From contig CACKHK010000005.1 of assembly GCA_902599955.1 (NCBI GenBank), forward strand, positions 1 through 58,195: 58,195 nucleotides of DNA, written 5' to 3'. Positions 1 through 9,009 of the stretch are shown one piece after another (position 1 is the stretch's first letter; each line of letters begins with the position of its first letter). Made by a program: the position numbers and the translations under genes. This stretch comes from an uncultured Pelagibacteraceae bacterium. GTDB taxonomy: Bacteria > Pseudomonadota > Alphaproteobacteria > Pelagibacterales > Pelagibacteraceae. Below the pieces are notes generated by a model, which made no database searches, was not told where the DNA came from, and worked only from the letters and a program-made list of their open reading frames with translations.

Positions 1-3000
1 GGTGGTTATGATCAACAAATAATAAAAAATAAAAAATACTTGAATGAAAATAATATTTTCTTTCAACCTGGAATTAATGAAGAACTAGCTGCAACCTCCT
101 TATGGGGTACACAACAGGTTAATCTCAGAAAAAAAGATAAATATGACGGTGTATTTGGCATTTGGTATGGCAAAGGACCAGGCGTCGATAGAGCGGGAGA
201 TGCATTAAAGCATGTAAATTTAGCAGGTACCTCGAAGTTTGGTGGTGTTATAGCTCTAATGGGAGATGATCACATCTGCGAGTCTTCTACAACTTCCCAC
301 CAAAGTGAATTTGCGATGATCGATGCAATGATCCCTTTTTTTAATCCAAGTGGTGTTCAAGAAATATTAGATTATGGGATAATTGGAATCGAATTATCTA
401 GAAAAAGTGGTTGTTGGGTTGGTATTAAGTGTGTTCATGACAATGTCAGTTCAGGCGCAACAGTTGATTTAGATGAAAACAGAGTTGTTCTTAAAGATAT
501 TTCTGAAGATAATTATCCATCCGATGGATTAAATATAAGATTGAAAGATACAGCTCAAGAAAAAGAATATCGCTTACATCATCATAAATTAAAATACGTA
601 AAAGATTATTGTAAAGTAAATAATCTAAACAAATTAATTTTTGACTCGGAAAAACCTAGAATTGGAATAATTAGTACAGGAAAATCTTTCTTAGATACTA
701 AGCTTGGACTTGAAAAAATTGGAATAAATAAAGAAATCGCAAATAAGATAGGAATTAAATTTCTTAAAATTGCCATGCCTTGGCCATTAGAGGAAACAGT
801 AATTGAAAATTTTGCGGAAAATTTGGACAAAATCATAGTAGTTGAAGAAAAAAGATCAATTATTGAGACACAAGTAAAAGAAATTTTATTTAATAAAAAC
901 CTAAAAGTAAAAGTAATTGGAAAAAAAGATGAAAATAATAACGATCTGTTTGTTTCGTCTGGAGCTCTAAATCCAGGAGAGATTGGGCTGAAAGTCTACG
1001 AAATAATAAAATATCTACAATTACCAGATGACGTGAATAATTGTTCTAAAGAATTGAAATCTTTAACTGAGTCAACAAATTCAAATATTTCCTTAAAAAG
1101 AGTCCCACATTTTTGCTCAGGTTGTCCTCACAACACTTCAACTAGAATTCCAGAGGGCAGTAGAGCGATAACTGGGATTAGTTGCGCTTATCTTGTTGAA
1201 CATATGGAAAGAGATAATGAGGGTTTTTCTCAGATGGGATCCGAAGGAGCTACATGGGTAGGAGAATCAGTTTTTAGTAACACTGACCATGTTTTTCAAA
1301 ATATGGGAGATGGGACTTATATACATTCAGGAATACTTTCGATTAGACACGCAGTTGCAGCAAAAACTAAAATGACATTTAAGATTTTATATAATGATGC
1401 TGTTGCTTTAACTGGAGGACAAGCATTAGATGGTTTGCCAACAGTAGCTCAAATGTCCAAACAGCTTGAAGCAGAAGGAGTTGAAGAAATAGCAATAATT
1501 ACAGATGAAATTCAAAAGTATGGTGACACGGGAGGCTTTGCTAAGAATTCAAAAGTTTATGATAGAAAAAACATTATAGATGTTCAAATTGAATTGAGTA
1601 AAGTTAATGGAACAACTGTAATAATTTATGACCAAACTTGTGCAGCAGAGAAAAGAAGAAGACGAAAAAAAGGTATATTAGAGGAACCAAAGAAAAAAAT
1701 TTTCATTAATAAAGATTTATGTGAAGGGTGTGGAGATTGTGGAATACAATCTAATTGTGTTTCAATCGCACCAGTTGAGACTGAGTATGGAAGAAAAAGA
1801 CAAATCGACCAATCATCTTGCAACAAAGATTATACATGCGTTGATGGGTTTTGCCCTAGCTTTGTAAGTCTTGAGGGCGATATATCACTTAAAAAAAATT
1901 ACGACGAAACCCTTATAAATAAAATAAATTCAAAAATTGAGGATCCAGTACTACCCAAAATAAATAAATCCTATGGAATAATGGTTGCTGGTATTGGAGG
2001 AACTGGTGTTGTTACAATTGGAGCAGTGCTTGCAACAGCTGCTCAAATAGATGGCAGAGGATCTGGTGTTCTTGACATGACTGGGCTAGCACAAAAAGGT
2101 GGAGCTGTAAAAAGTTTCTTAAGAATTTTTGAAAAACCAGAAGATGTTGGAGCAATCAGATTATCGTACGGGGATACAAACTTACTCTTGGGATTTGATT
2201 TACTTGTTTCAAATGATTTAGAAATAATAAAAACTTTAGATAAAAAAATTTCAAAACTAATAGTTAATACAGATGAAGTAATGCCAGGAGATTTTACACG
2301 GGATAAAGATTTTTATTTACCATTTGAGGAAATGCGAAATAATTTAATTAATATAGCAGGACTAGAGAATATTAAATTTATATCATCAAATAAAATTACA
2401 TCTAAGATCTTAGGAAATTCAATATTATCAAATATGTTTAATGTTGGGGTTGCATATCAATCAGGCCTGATACCAATTTCAGCTTCATCAATTGAAAAAG
2501 CAATTGAATTAAATGGTGCAAGCGTAAAAGACAATATAGATGCCTTCAGATTTGGAAGACACTACAAAAATTTAAAAGAAGAAGTAAACAGCATTATTAA
2601 AGACGAACCTGAGATCTTAGAGGGTTTTGATGCCAAATATCAGAATAGATTAAAATTTTTAGAAGACTATCAAAACACAAAATATGCTCAAAAATATGTC
2701 GATTTGGTTAGTTATGCGAAAAAGATAGATAAAAATGTTGGAAATGGAAGTCAATTCTCAACAGCAGTCTTAAAAAATTATTTTAAATTAATGGCTTACA
2801 AGGATGAGTATGAAGTATCTAGATTAATGACAAATAAAAAATTTGTAGATGATATAAATAAAAACTTTGAAGGAAACTTTGATTATAATTTTTATTTAGC
2901 TCCACCAATTTTCAGCAAAAAAAGCAAAGTGGATGGCAAATTAATAAAAATAAAATTTGGTGGTTGGTTATTTAATGTGTTTAAATTGCTTTCAAAATTT

Positions 3001-3258
3001 AAATTTTTAAGGGGTACAAAATTTGATCCATTTGGTTATTTAGATGAAAGAAAAAAAGAAAGAGAGTTAATAAGAGATTATAAGCAAACCATTGTTGATA
3101 TTGGATCTAAAATAAATAAATCAAACTATAATACAGCTGTAAAAATAGCGTCAATACCTGATCAAATAAGAGGATTTGGACATGTTAAGGAAAAGAATAT
3201 AAAAGAAGCTATAAAAAATAGAACAGATTTACTAAATTCTTTTCATGAAAACATCTAG
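1..3258 (+). CDS. Indolepyruvate:ferredoxin oxidoreductase, fused IorA-IorB type (5' end missing)
   Basis: Oxidatively decarboxylates aryl-pyruvates from aromatic amino acids to aryl-acetyl-CoA, passing electrons to ferredoxin (family knowledge). The reading frame is open from base 1, and the first codons read GGYDQ, which is internal family sequence. The gene is therefore cut by the window edge, with perhaps 50 residues lost; the TTG at 40 is not a real start. Visible parts are the N-terminal ThDP/transketolase-like region (QPGINEELAAT), a central region with HFCSGCPHNTSTR and NMGDGTYIHSG, a ferredoxin-like iron-sulfur segment (CEGCGDCG) about half way along, and then a gamma-type nucleotide-fold domain (GIGGTGVVTIGAVLATAA). 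A long C-terminal domain typical of the fused proteobacterial form ends the protein. The stop overlaps the next gene by 14 bp. The family is clear; which aryl-pyruvate it prefers is not. Confidence 0.9.
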   Translation, partial: GGYDQQIIKNKKYLNENNIFFQPGINEELAATSLWGTQQVNLRKKDKYDGVFGIWYGKGPGVDRAGDALKHVNLAGTSKFGGVIALMGDDHICESSTTSHQSEFAMIDAMIPFFNPSGVQEILDYGIIGIELSRKSGCWVGIKCVHDNVSSGATVDLDENRVVLKDISEDNYPSDGLNIRLKDTAQEKEYRLHHHKLKYVKDYCKVNNLNKLIFDSEKPRIGIISTGKSFLDTKLGLEKIGINKEIANKIGIKFLKIAMPWPLEETVIENFAENLDKIIVVEEKRSIIETQVKEILFNKNLKVKVIGKKDENNNDLFVSSGALNPGEIGLKVYEIIKYLQLPDDVNNCSKELKSLTESTNSNISLKRVPHFCSGCPHNTSTRIPEGSRAITGISCAYLVEHMERDNEGFSQMGSEGATWVGESVFSNTDHVFQNMGDGTYIHSGILSIRHAVAAKTKMTFKILYNDAVALTGGQALDGLPTVAQMSKQLEAEGVEEIAIITDEIQKYGDTGGFAKNSKVYDRKNIIDVQIELSKVNGTTVIIYDQTCAAEKRRRRKKGILEEPKKKIFINKDLCEGCGDCGIQSNCVSIAPVETEYGRKRQIDQSSCNKDYTCVDGFCPSFVSLEGDISLKKNYDETLINKINSKIEDPVLPKINKSYGIMVAGIGGTGVVTIGAVLATAAQIDGRGSGVLDMTGLAQKGGAVKSFLRIFEKPEDVGAIRLSYGDTNLLLGFDLLVSNDLEIIKTLDKKISKLIVNTDEVMPGDFTRDKDFYLPFEEMRNNLINIAGLENIKFISSNKITSKILGNSILSNMFNVGVAYQSGLIPISASSIEKAIELNGASVKDNIDAFRFGRHYKNLKEEVNSIIKDEPEILEGFDAKYQNRLKFLEDYQNTKYAQKYVDLVSYAKKIDKNVGNGSQFSTAVLKNYFKLMAYKDEYEVSRLMTNKKFVDDINKNFEGNFDYNFYLAPPIFSKKSKVDGKLIKIKFGGWLFNVFKLLSKFKFLRGTKFDPFGYLDERKKERELIRDYKQTIVDIGSKINKSNYNTAVKIASIPDQIRGFGHVKEKNIKEAIKNRTDLLNSFHENI

Positions 3259-4150
3259 CCCAATATATATAGCTTCTATATACTTAGTGCTAGCATGTTT
3301 ATTCTGGGCTGGAAATTTTATAGTGGGTAAAGCAGCAAGTATTATTGACATACCTCCAGTATCATTAAATTTTTATAGATGGTTTTTAGCCTGGATAGTC
3401 CTACTACCATTTACTTATAAGGAATTGCTTAGTAAGAAAAAAATTATATTGGATAATATTTTCTTATTTTCAATTTTAGGGATATTGGCTGTTAGTGTTT
3501 TTAATTCTGCTCTTTTTTATTCATTGAGGCATACCCAAGTAATAACTGGAGTACTTATGATATCCACAGTTCCAGTTATGATAATATTGTTTTCATTTTT
3601 ACTTAAAATTGAGAAAACAAATTTCTTCCAAATAACTGGTGTATTCCTCTCACTTACAGGTGTTTTGTTTATAATAACTAAGGCAAACTTAAACAATTTA
3701 TTAAAATTATCTTTTAATAAGGGAGATATTTTTGCGTTGATTGCCATGTTTGCTTGGTCACTATATTCAACTCTCTTAAAAAAAAAGGAGTTTAATTTAT
3801 CTCCAATTTCCTTATTACAGGTCGTTATTACTTTTGGAGTTATTTTTTTAATTCCTATGTATTTTATCGACTATAGTTTAGGAAGCACAATAAAATTACA
3901 ATCTTCTTTTTATTTAGTTTTATTTTATGTTGTTTTTTTTCCTGGTTTAATCTCGTTTTTATTTTGGATAAAGGGTGTAAAATTAATTGGTGCAAATAGA
4001 TCTGGAGTTTATTTACATTTGATGCCAATTTTAGGTGCTGTAATGGCTATGATAATTTTCAATGAGAAAATATTATTTTATCATTTCTTAGGTGCATTTT
4101 TTATTATTGCTGGTATCACAATCTCAAATAAAAAAGTTCAAAATGCTTAA
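3245..4150 (+). CDS. EamA/DMT-superfamily carrier
   Basis: An integral membrane protein of 301 residues made mostly of about ten hydrophobic segments, arranged as two EamA repeats. The first repeat opens with LACLFWAGNFIVGKAA, the usual signature of the family. Members move amino acids, nucleotides or other metabolites across the inner membrane, and the substrate cannot be read from sequence. The start lies inside the 3' end of the oxidoreductase gene, and the stop overlaps the following dehydrogenase, which suggests one transcript. A run of nine A residues at 3778-3786 encodes Lys codons and leaves the frame intact. It is one of five DMT carriers in the window. Confidence 0.85.
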   Translation: MKTSSPIYIASIYLVLACLFWAGNFIVGKAASIIDIPPVSLNFYRWFLAWIVLLPFTYKELLSKKKIILDNIFLFSILGILAVSVFNSALFYSLRHTQVITGVLMISTVPVMIILFSFLLKIEKTNFFQITGVFLSLTGVLFIITKANLNNLLKLSFNKGDIFALIAMFAWSLYSTLLKKKEFNLSPISLLQVVITFGVIFLIPMYFIDYSLGSTIKLQSSFYLVLFYVVFFPGLISFLFWIKGVKLIGANRSGVYLHLMPILGAVMAMIIFNEKILFYHFLGAFFIIAGITISNKKVQNA

Positions 4151-5093
4151 AGTTGCTATTTTAGACGATTATCAAAACGTTGCTCAAGAATTTATTGATT
4201 TGAAAAATCTTTCATCAAAATTTGATATTGAGGTTTTTAGTGAACCTTTTGAAAACGAGGACGATGCCATAGAAAAATTAAAAGAATTTGAAGCTCTACT
4301 TATAATGAGAGAAAGAACATCAATTACTTCAAATCTAATTAAAAGTTTGAAGAAACTAAAATATATTTCTACAAGTGGAATGAGAAACAAAGCAGTAGAT
4401 CTTGAAGCAACTAAAAAAGCTAAAATTGTTGTTACAGGTACTGAAATTAACTCAAATCCTACTTGTGAATTAACATGGGCCTTAATTTTAGGACTAGCTA
4501 GAAATATTAAAGTGGAAGTTGATAATATGTACCAAGGCTATTGGCAAACAACAGTAGGAATTGAATTAAAAGGAAAAATTCTTGGTCTTATTGGTTTAGG
4601 AAAAGTTGGATCTCAAGTTGCCAAAATTGGAAAAGCATTTGGTATGCAAGTAATGGCATGGAGTGAAAATCTTAGCTTAGATAAATGTAAAGAGCTTGAT
4701 GTTTTGCCTTCAAGCAAAGAAGATATAATCCAAAATTCTGATTTCATATCAATTCATGTACAAGGTGGAGAAAGATATAAAGATTGTTTTAAACTTGCTG
4801 AGTTTGATAAAATGAAAAAAACAGCCTTTTTGATTAATACCTCAAGGGGCCCAATTGTAAATGAAGATGATTTGATTATAGCACTTTCAACTAATGTAAT
4901 CGCTGGTGCTGGAATTGATGTTTATGATAAAGAGCCTTTGCCTGCTGGTCACAAATTAAGATTTGTACCTAATGCACTTTTACTTCCACACGTAGGTTAT
5001 GTAACAGCTGAAAATTATTCTATTTTTTATACACAAATGATTGAAAATTTAGAAGCTTGTGTTGCCGGTAAGCCTATAAGAGAAATAAAGTAA
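4143..5093 (+). CDS. D-2-hydroxyacid dehydrogenase (phosphoglycerate dehydrogenase-like)
   Basis: NAD-dependent oxidoreductase acting on a 2-hydroxy or 2-keto acid in the cytoplasm. The Rossmann motif GLIGLGKVGSQVAKIGKAFG sits in the middle of the protein. The catalytic set is visible: Arg in NTSRGPIVNE, Glu in DVYDKEPLP and His in LLPHVGY. I chose ATG 4143, which gives the normal N terminus (MLKVAILDDYQ) and an 8 bp overlap with the upstream carrier. The in-frame ATG at 4092 would add 17 residues that merely overlap the carrier gene. Length (316 residues) fits the short form without an ACT domain, so serine biosynthesis is not implied. Substrate unknown. Confidence 0.85.
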   Translation: MLKVAILDDYQNVAQEFIDLKNLSSKFDIEVFSEPFENEDDAIEKLKEFEALLIMRERTSITSNLIKSLKKLKYISTSGMRNKAVDLEATKKAKIVVTGTEINSNPTCELTWALILGLARNIKVEVDNMYQGYWQTTVGIELKGKILGLIGLGKVGSQVAKIGKAFGMQVMAWSENLSLDKCKELDVLPSSKEDIIQNSDFISIHVQGGERYKDCFKLAEFDKMKKTAFLINTSRGPIVNEDDLIIALSTNVIAGAGIDVYDKEPLPAGHKLRFVPNALLLPHVGYVTAENYSIFYTQMIENLEACVAGKPIREIK

Positions 5094-5094
5094 A

Positions 5095-6000
5095 GTGGAA
5101 TTACCAGTTGTAAATCATCCTGACTATGAAGCAAAGATTGGTGATGATAATAAATTTCCAATTAAAAAGTTTGGCGAACTAGCAAATTTTCTTAAAAATG
5201 AAAAAGTAGTTAAAAAATTTTATAAGCCTGAACCATGCTCAATCGATACACTTAAAGAGGTTCACTCGGAGGAGTATATTTATAAAATTAAAAATAAAAC
5301 ATTAGAAAATACGTTAGTTAAAAAAATAGGGTTCCCTTTAATTGATAGTGTTGTGAGAAGGTCTTTAGTTGCAACAGGTGGAACTGTGTTAGCTTCTAAA
5401 TTAGCTATTAATTATGGAATAGCTTGTAATACCGCTGGTGGGAGTCACCATGCAATTTATGACGAGGGAGCAGGATTTTGCGTTTTTAACGATGTAGCAG
5501 TTGCTGCGAAATATCTTCTTAACAGAGGATTAGCTAATAAAATTCTCATTCTTGATCTAGATGTTCACCAAGGAAATGGAAACGCTGAAATATTTAAAAA
5601 TGAAAACAATGTTTTTACTTTTAGTATGCACTCAAAAGTAAATTATCCTCCTATAAAATCAAAAAGCGATTTAGATGTTGAACTCGAACAAGACATGGAA
5701 GATGTACAATACTTAGATATTTTAAAAAAAAATTTGATTTTTTTAAACGATTTTAAATTTGATTTTGTATTTTATATTGCAGGAGTTGATATTCATTTAG
5801 GTGATAGATTAGGTAAGTTAAAAATATCTGATATAGGAATAAATAAGAGAGACGATATGGTTATTAGAAACTTTTTTGATAGAAGAATTCCTATTTGTGG
5901 AGTTTTAGGTGGCGGTTATAATAAAGATTTTGAAAAACTTGTTGAATTGCATGCAAGTTTACATAAAAATTGTGCAAAATATTTAAATGACAAAAAATAA
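5095..6000 (+). CDS. Histone deacetylase / acetoin-utilisation family amidohydrolase
   Basis: A zinc amidohydrolase of the HDAC/AcuC/acetylpolyamine superfamily, 301 residues. The active-site signatures are present in order: tandem His in GGSHHAIYDEGAGFC, zinc ligands in DLDVHQGNG, a further zinc Asp in AGVDIHLGDRLG, and the C-terminal GGGY. In bacteria such enzymes deacetylate small amides such as acetylpolyamines or lysine side chains; the true substrate here is unknown. Translation starts at GTG, one base after the dehydrogenase stop, with no other nearby start. The 3' end overlaps msrB by 14 bp. Confidence 0.85.
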   Translation: MELPVVNHPDYEAKIGDDNKFPIKKFGELANFLKNEKVVKKFYKPEPCSIDTLKEVHSEEYIYKIKNKTLENTLVKKIGFPLIDSVVRRSLVATGGTVLASKLAINYGIACNTAGGSHHAIYDEGAGFCVFNDVAVAAKYLLNRGLANKILILDLDVHQGNGNAEIFKNENNVFTFSMHSKVNYPPIKSKSDLDVELEQDMEDVQYLDILKKNLIFLNDFKFDFVFYIAGVDIHLGDRLGKLKISDIGINKRDDMVIRNFFDRRIPICGVLGGGYNKDFEKLVELHASLHKNCAKYLNDKK

Positions 6001-6355
6001 CCCAAATTTATCAGACCAACAAAAAAAAGTTTTATTTGAAGAAGCAACTGAAGCTCCAGGCTCTAGTGAATTAAATTTTGAAAAGAGAGAGGGTAGTTAT
6101 TATTGTGCAAATTGTGGAACAAAATTATTCGACTCTAATACCAAGTATGAAAGTGTTTCAGGATGGCCTTCATTTTACGAGTCTCTTCCTGATGTATTTG
6201 AAACTAAAACTGATCATCATATTGGATATGCTAGGACCGAATATCACTGTAAAAAATGTGGTGGGCACCATGGACATATATTTGATGATGGACCACAGCC
6301 ATCTGGTAAAAGATATTGTAATAACGGAGTGTGCCTAGTGTTTAAACCAAAATAA
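5987..6355 (+). CDS. msrB: Peptide methionine-R-sulfoxide reductase MsrB
   Basis: Reduces the R-epimer of methionine sulfoxide in proteins, using thioredoxin-type reductant. The 122-residue protein is a complete single-domain MsrB. Two structural zinc pairs are visible (CANCG and CKKCGGHHGH), together with SGWPSF and the catalytic Cys in RYCNNGVCLVF. The commoner family form at the last motif is RYC-N-S, so the NGVC version is a mild variant carrying an extra Cys that could act as a resolving residue. MsrA lies far away at 55216-55668 rather than beside it. Confidence 0.93.
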   Translation: MTKNNPNLSDQQKKVLFEEATEAPGSSELNFEKREGSYYCANCGTKLFDSNTKYESVSGWPSFYESLPDVFETKTDHHIGYARTEYHCKKCGGHHGHIFDDGPQPSGKRYCNNGVCLVFKPK

Positions 6356-6368
6356 TCGATTTCAATTA

Positions 6369-7604
6369 ATGAATTTAATTGAGATACAAAATAAGATTAT
6401 TTCTGAAAAAATTAAGCTCAGAAAAAAATCAAAAAACGTTGTTAGTAATTTTAAAAAAATTGAAAAATATATTCAAAAAGAAGTTACAATAATTAAAGAG
6501 TCAAAAGATACAATTATTCCCGAAATAGAATTTGAGGATATTTCAACTAAGGATCAAACCACAATAAAAGATAAAGTATTCAAACGTGGCTGCGTTATTA
6601 TTAGAAACGTTTTTGATAAAAACAAGGTGAAAGATTTAAATGAAGATTTAGATAAATATGTCTTGGAAAATAATTATTTTGAAGACCAAAAAAAAAAGAT
6701 TGGTATAGACAAATACTTTAGTGACTTAAAATCAGGAAAACCTCAAATTTTTGGTTTGTATTGGTCTAAAGCTCAATCAGAAATTAGACATTCTAAAGAA
6801 ATGGAAACCGTTAAAAAATGGTTGAACAATTTTTGGAATTATAATTATGAGGGTAAAAATGTATTTGATCCGAATAGAGAACTTGTTTATGCAGATCGAG
6901 TAAGAAGAAGAGAACCAGGAGATGATACTTTAGGTTTATCTCCACATTGTGACGCTGGATCTATTGAAAGATGGACAGATAAAGCATATCAAAAAATTTA
7001 CAATGATATTTTTTCAGACAATTTCGAAAATTTTAATCCATTTGATGCTAAATATAGAGATGAAACAATTGAATTTGAATCTCCTGCGGTAGCACATGTA
7101 TTTAGAACATTTCAAGGATGGACTGCCTTAACAGAACAAGGTCCAAATGATGGAACTTTACAATTAATTCCTATTGTAAAAGGAATGTCATACGTTTTAA
7201 CAAGAGCTTTATTAGATGATGTTCCTGAAAATGAATTATGTGGATCAAAAGCAGGAAAAGCTTTATCGATAAATGAAAAATATCATAGTTTGTTATTAGA
7301 GGGTTTAATCTCAATTCCAAAAATGAAACCGGGAGATACTATTTGGTGGCATCCAGATGTAGTACATGCAGTTGAGGAAAAACATCAAGGCAAAAATTAC
7401 TCAAACGTTATTTATGTTGGAGCAACACCTTATTGTAAAAAAAATATTGATTATATAAAAAAACAATCCAAAAAATTTATTGAGGGTAAAAGTCCACCTG
7501 ATTTTGCTCCTGAAGATTACGAAGTAAATTATAAAGGTAGAGTCAAAGTTAATGACTTAAGTGAATTAGCAAAAAAACAATTAGGTTTAATTGATTGGAA
7601 TTAA
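6369..7604 (+). CDS. DUF1479 family Fe(II)/2-oxoglutarate-type oxygenase
   Basis: A 411-residue protein matching the DUF1479 family (E. coli YbiU type), which has the double-stranded beta-helix fold of Fe/2OG dioxygenases. The metal triad is visible as His193-Cys-Asp195 (SPHCDAGSIERW) and His333 (WWHPDVVHAVEE). The N-terminal ~60 residues are Lys-rich and probably helical. The start is ATG, 13 bases after the MsrB stop. The gene ends one base before the end of the convergent glutaredoxin gene. No member of this family has a substrate I can name with confidence. Confidence 0.85.
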   Translation: MNLIEIQNKIISEKIKLRKKSKNVVSNFKKIEKYIQKEVTIIKESKDTIIPEIEFEDISTKDQTTIKDKVFKRGCVIIRNVFDKNKVKDLNEDLDKYVLENNYFEDQKKKIGIDKYFSDLKSGKPQIFGLYWSKAQSEIRHSKEMETVKKWLNNFWNYNYEGKNVFDPNRELVYADRVRRREPGDDTLGLSPHCDAGSIERWTDKAYQKIYNDIFSDNFENFNPFDAKYRDETIEFESPAVAHVFRTFQGWTALTEQGPNDGTLQLIPIVKGMSYVLTRALLDDVPENELCGSKAGKALSINEKYHSLLLEGLISIPKMKPGDTIWWHPDVVHAVEEKHQGKNYSNVIYVGATPYCKKNIDYIKKQSKKFIEGKSPPDFAPEDYEVNYKGRVKVNDLSELAKKQLGLIDWN

Positions 7605-7605
7605 T

Positions 7606-7860
7606 TTACTTTAAAGATGCTTCTAGTTGACCATTTTTTTCAAGGTCTCTTAGTTCTTGATATCCACCAATATGTTCATCGTTAAAAAAAATTTGAGGAA
7701 TTGTTCTTCTACCATTAGCTTTTTGAATCATTTCATCTCTAAGCTCTGGACCTGTAGATACGTCAATTACTTTGTATTCAAGATTATTTCTTTTTAATAA
7801 TCTTTTTGCAGCATCGCAAAATGCACACATTGGTCCTGAATACATTGTTATATTTTTCAT
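7606..7860 (-). CDS. grxC: Glutaredoxin (GrxC-like)
   Basis: A small thiol-disulfide oxidoreductase of 84 residues that reduces disulfides or deglutathionylates proteins with glutathione. The dithiol active site is Cys12-Ala-Phe-Cys15. This differs from the usual CPYC or CPFC by an Ala in place of Pro, which in other thioredoxin-fold proteins shifts the redox potential. The conserved cis-Pro stretch (RRTIPQIFFNDEHIGG) and GG helix start are present. It shares the minus strand with the DUF2805 gene, 28 bases upstream, and may be co-transcribed with it. Confidence 0.9.
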   Translation of the reverse strand: MKNITMYSGPMCAFCDAAKRLLKRNNLEYKVIDVSTGPELRDEMIQKANGRRTIPQIFFNDEHIGGYQELRDLEKNGQLEASLK

Positions 7861-7888
7861 ACTTTAGATATAATTATATTTTTTGATT

Positions 7889-8188
7889 TTACCAGTTATG
7901 AATTTCATTTTTCTTTATCTTAACTCTTATTTGTTTTCTTGAATATTCAAACTTTTTTCTATGTTTAATGCTTTGTGAATTTACTCTTTTTCTCCATAAC
8001 CTAAAAGATGAAGGTTTTAAATTTCTTCTCATTATCTTGATTACGTCAGACTCTGTTTTTCCAGTTTTTTTTTCGATGTCTTCAAATGTAATTCTATCTG
8101 CCCATGCTGCCCAAATGACCCAGTCTGGACTACCAGGTTTTGGTTCAGGATTTTTAACTCTGGTTGTGGGCCTGTGACTTTTTTTCAT
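7889..8188 (-). CDS. DUF2805 / TIGR03643 family protein
   Basis: A basic 99-residue protein. The core (WVIWAAWADRITFEDIEKKTG, then VIKIMRRNLKPSSFRLWRKR) matches the TIGR03643/DUF2805 family. That core reads as a helix-turn-helix-like fold followed by an Arg/Lys-rich tail. The family is widespread in marine bacteria and has no established function. A nucleic-acid-binding role is suggested only by charge and helix pattern. It is transcribed divergently from the LysE-type exporter. Confidence 0.8.
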   Translation of the reverse strand: MKKSHRPTTRVKNPEPKPGSPDWVIWAAWADRITFEDIEKKTGKTESDVIKIMRRNLKPSSFRLWRKRVNSQSIKHRKKFEYSRKQIRVKIKKNEIHNW

Positions 8189-8236
8189 AAAATTCCAGCA
8201 ATCTTGAAATAAATAAATAATGCAAATTTATATACC

Positions 8237-8306
8237 TATGATATTATCACTAATAGATAGTCCTATCTAGCCATCTTTAGCTCCCGGTTTTTTAGGACTA
8301 TCCATC
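8237..8306 (+). promoter_or_regulatory. Candidate structured 5' leader of the LysE-type exporter gene
   Basis: Two -10-like hexamers (TATGAT at 8237-8242, TATTAT at 8242-8247) could start a leader of about 50 nt. The leader holds two mutually exclusive pairings. The first is a hairpin TAGATA (8254-8259)/TATCTA (8264-8269) with loop GTCC. The second is a perfect 9-bp stem GATAGTCCT (8256-8264)/AGGACTATC (8294-8302). The second stem buries AGGA (8294-8297), the only Shine-Dalgarno-like sequence at normal distance from ATG 8307. The layout resembles a translational riboswitch or attenuator. The DNA palindrome TAGATAGTCCTATCTA could instead be an operator. I could not match it to a known riboswitch class. 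Confidence 0.5.
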
Positions 8307-8921
8307 ATGCTTCCTTTAAATTATTTCCTTTTTCTTCAAATTATTTTGTTCATGTTTATTACTCCTGGAACTCCTAGAATTGTTATCATTTCATATTCCA
8401 TGAATTATGGTGTTAGAAATTGTATTTGGACTGCATTAGGAGATGTTACCGCAAATATTATTCAAGCATGTCTTGTAATTTTTGTAATCGGCTCTTTTAT
8501 TTCTGATAATTCTACTTTATTAAATTTTTTTAAATGGTTTGGTGTAATTTATATACTTTACCTGGCATTCGATATTTACAAATCTAAACCTAAAGATATT
8601 AACTCAGGTGAAACTTTGCAAAAAAGTTCGTTATCATTTTTTAAAGATGGTTTTTTAGTTGCGGGGACAAGTCCTAAAGCTTGGATGTTCTTTCCTTTTA
8701 TTTTTCCTCAATTCATTGATTTTAATTCAAACTATGTTGCACAATTTTTAATTTTAATAACAACTTATGTAATATTAGATTTTTTATCTTTAGTTGGTTA
8801 TGCAGTCTTAGCAAATAAAATGATTATGTGGGTTAAAGCAAAAGCAAAGGTCATAAACACAATTTCTGCGTGCGTCTTAATTGTTATAGCTCTCATAATT
8901 GCATTTATGCAACAATATTGA
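8307..8921 (+). CDS. LysE/RhtB family amino-acid or metabolite exporter
   Basis: A membrane protein of 204 residues with about six hydrophobic segments. It carries the N-terminal TPG signature (ITPGTPRIVIISYS) followed by a Gly-rich segment (YGVRNCIWTALGD), as in the RhtB branch of LysE exporters. Members export amino acids such as lysine, threonine or homoserine, or other small amines; the substrate here is not known. The ribosome binding site lies inside an inverted repeat (see the leader entry), so expression may respond to a ligand or to RNA folding. The next gene is a separate ABC operon with its own promoter. Confidence 0.85.
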   Translation: MLPLNYFLFLQIILFMFITPGTPRIVIISYSMNYGVRNCIWTALGDVTANIIQACLVIFVIGSFISDNSTLLNFFKWFGVIYILYLAFDIYKSKPKDINSGETLQKSSLSFFKDGFLVAGTSPKAWMFFPFIFPQFIDFNSNYVAQFLILITTYVILDFLSLVGYAVLANKMIMWVKAKAKVINTISACVLIVIALIIAFMQQY

Positions 8922-8945
8922 CCCTTAATGCGATACTACTGTTAC

Positions 8946-8974
8946 TTGAAAAAAAACTGATTTCTTAGTTTAAT
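8946..8974 (+). promoter_or_regulatory. Candidate sigma70-type promoter for the first HAAT binding-protein gene
   Basis: TTGAAA (8946-8951) and TTTAAT (8969-8974) are separated by 17 bases, each one mismatch or close to consensus. This would start transcription near 8981. A strong ribosome binding site (AGAGGAG, just before ATG 9010) follows an AT-only stretch. In AT-rich DNA such matches arise by chance, so support is moderate. Confidence 0.35.
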
Positions 8975-9009
8975 AAGGTTTAAATTAATTAATTAATAAG
9001 AGGAGATAA

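Noticed and set aside
40..42. TTG as the start of the first gene
   Set aside because: The frame is open to base 1 and already encodes family sequence (GGYDQ), so the gene is cut by the window edge.
3778..3786. Run of nine A residues in the first carrier gene as a frameshift site
   Set aside because: The reading frame continues normally through it with expected membrane segments on both sides.
4092..4142. Upstream ATG extending the D-2-hydroxyacid dehydrogenase
   Set aside because: The added residues only overlap the carrier gene and do not resemble the family N terminus; ATG 4143 does.
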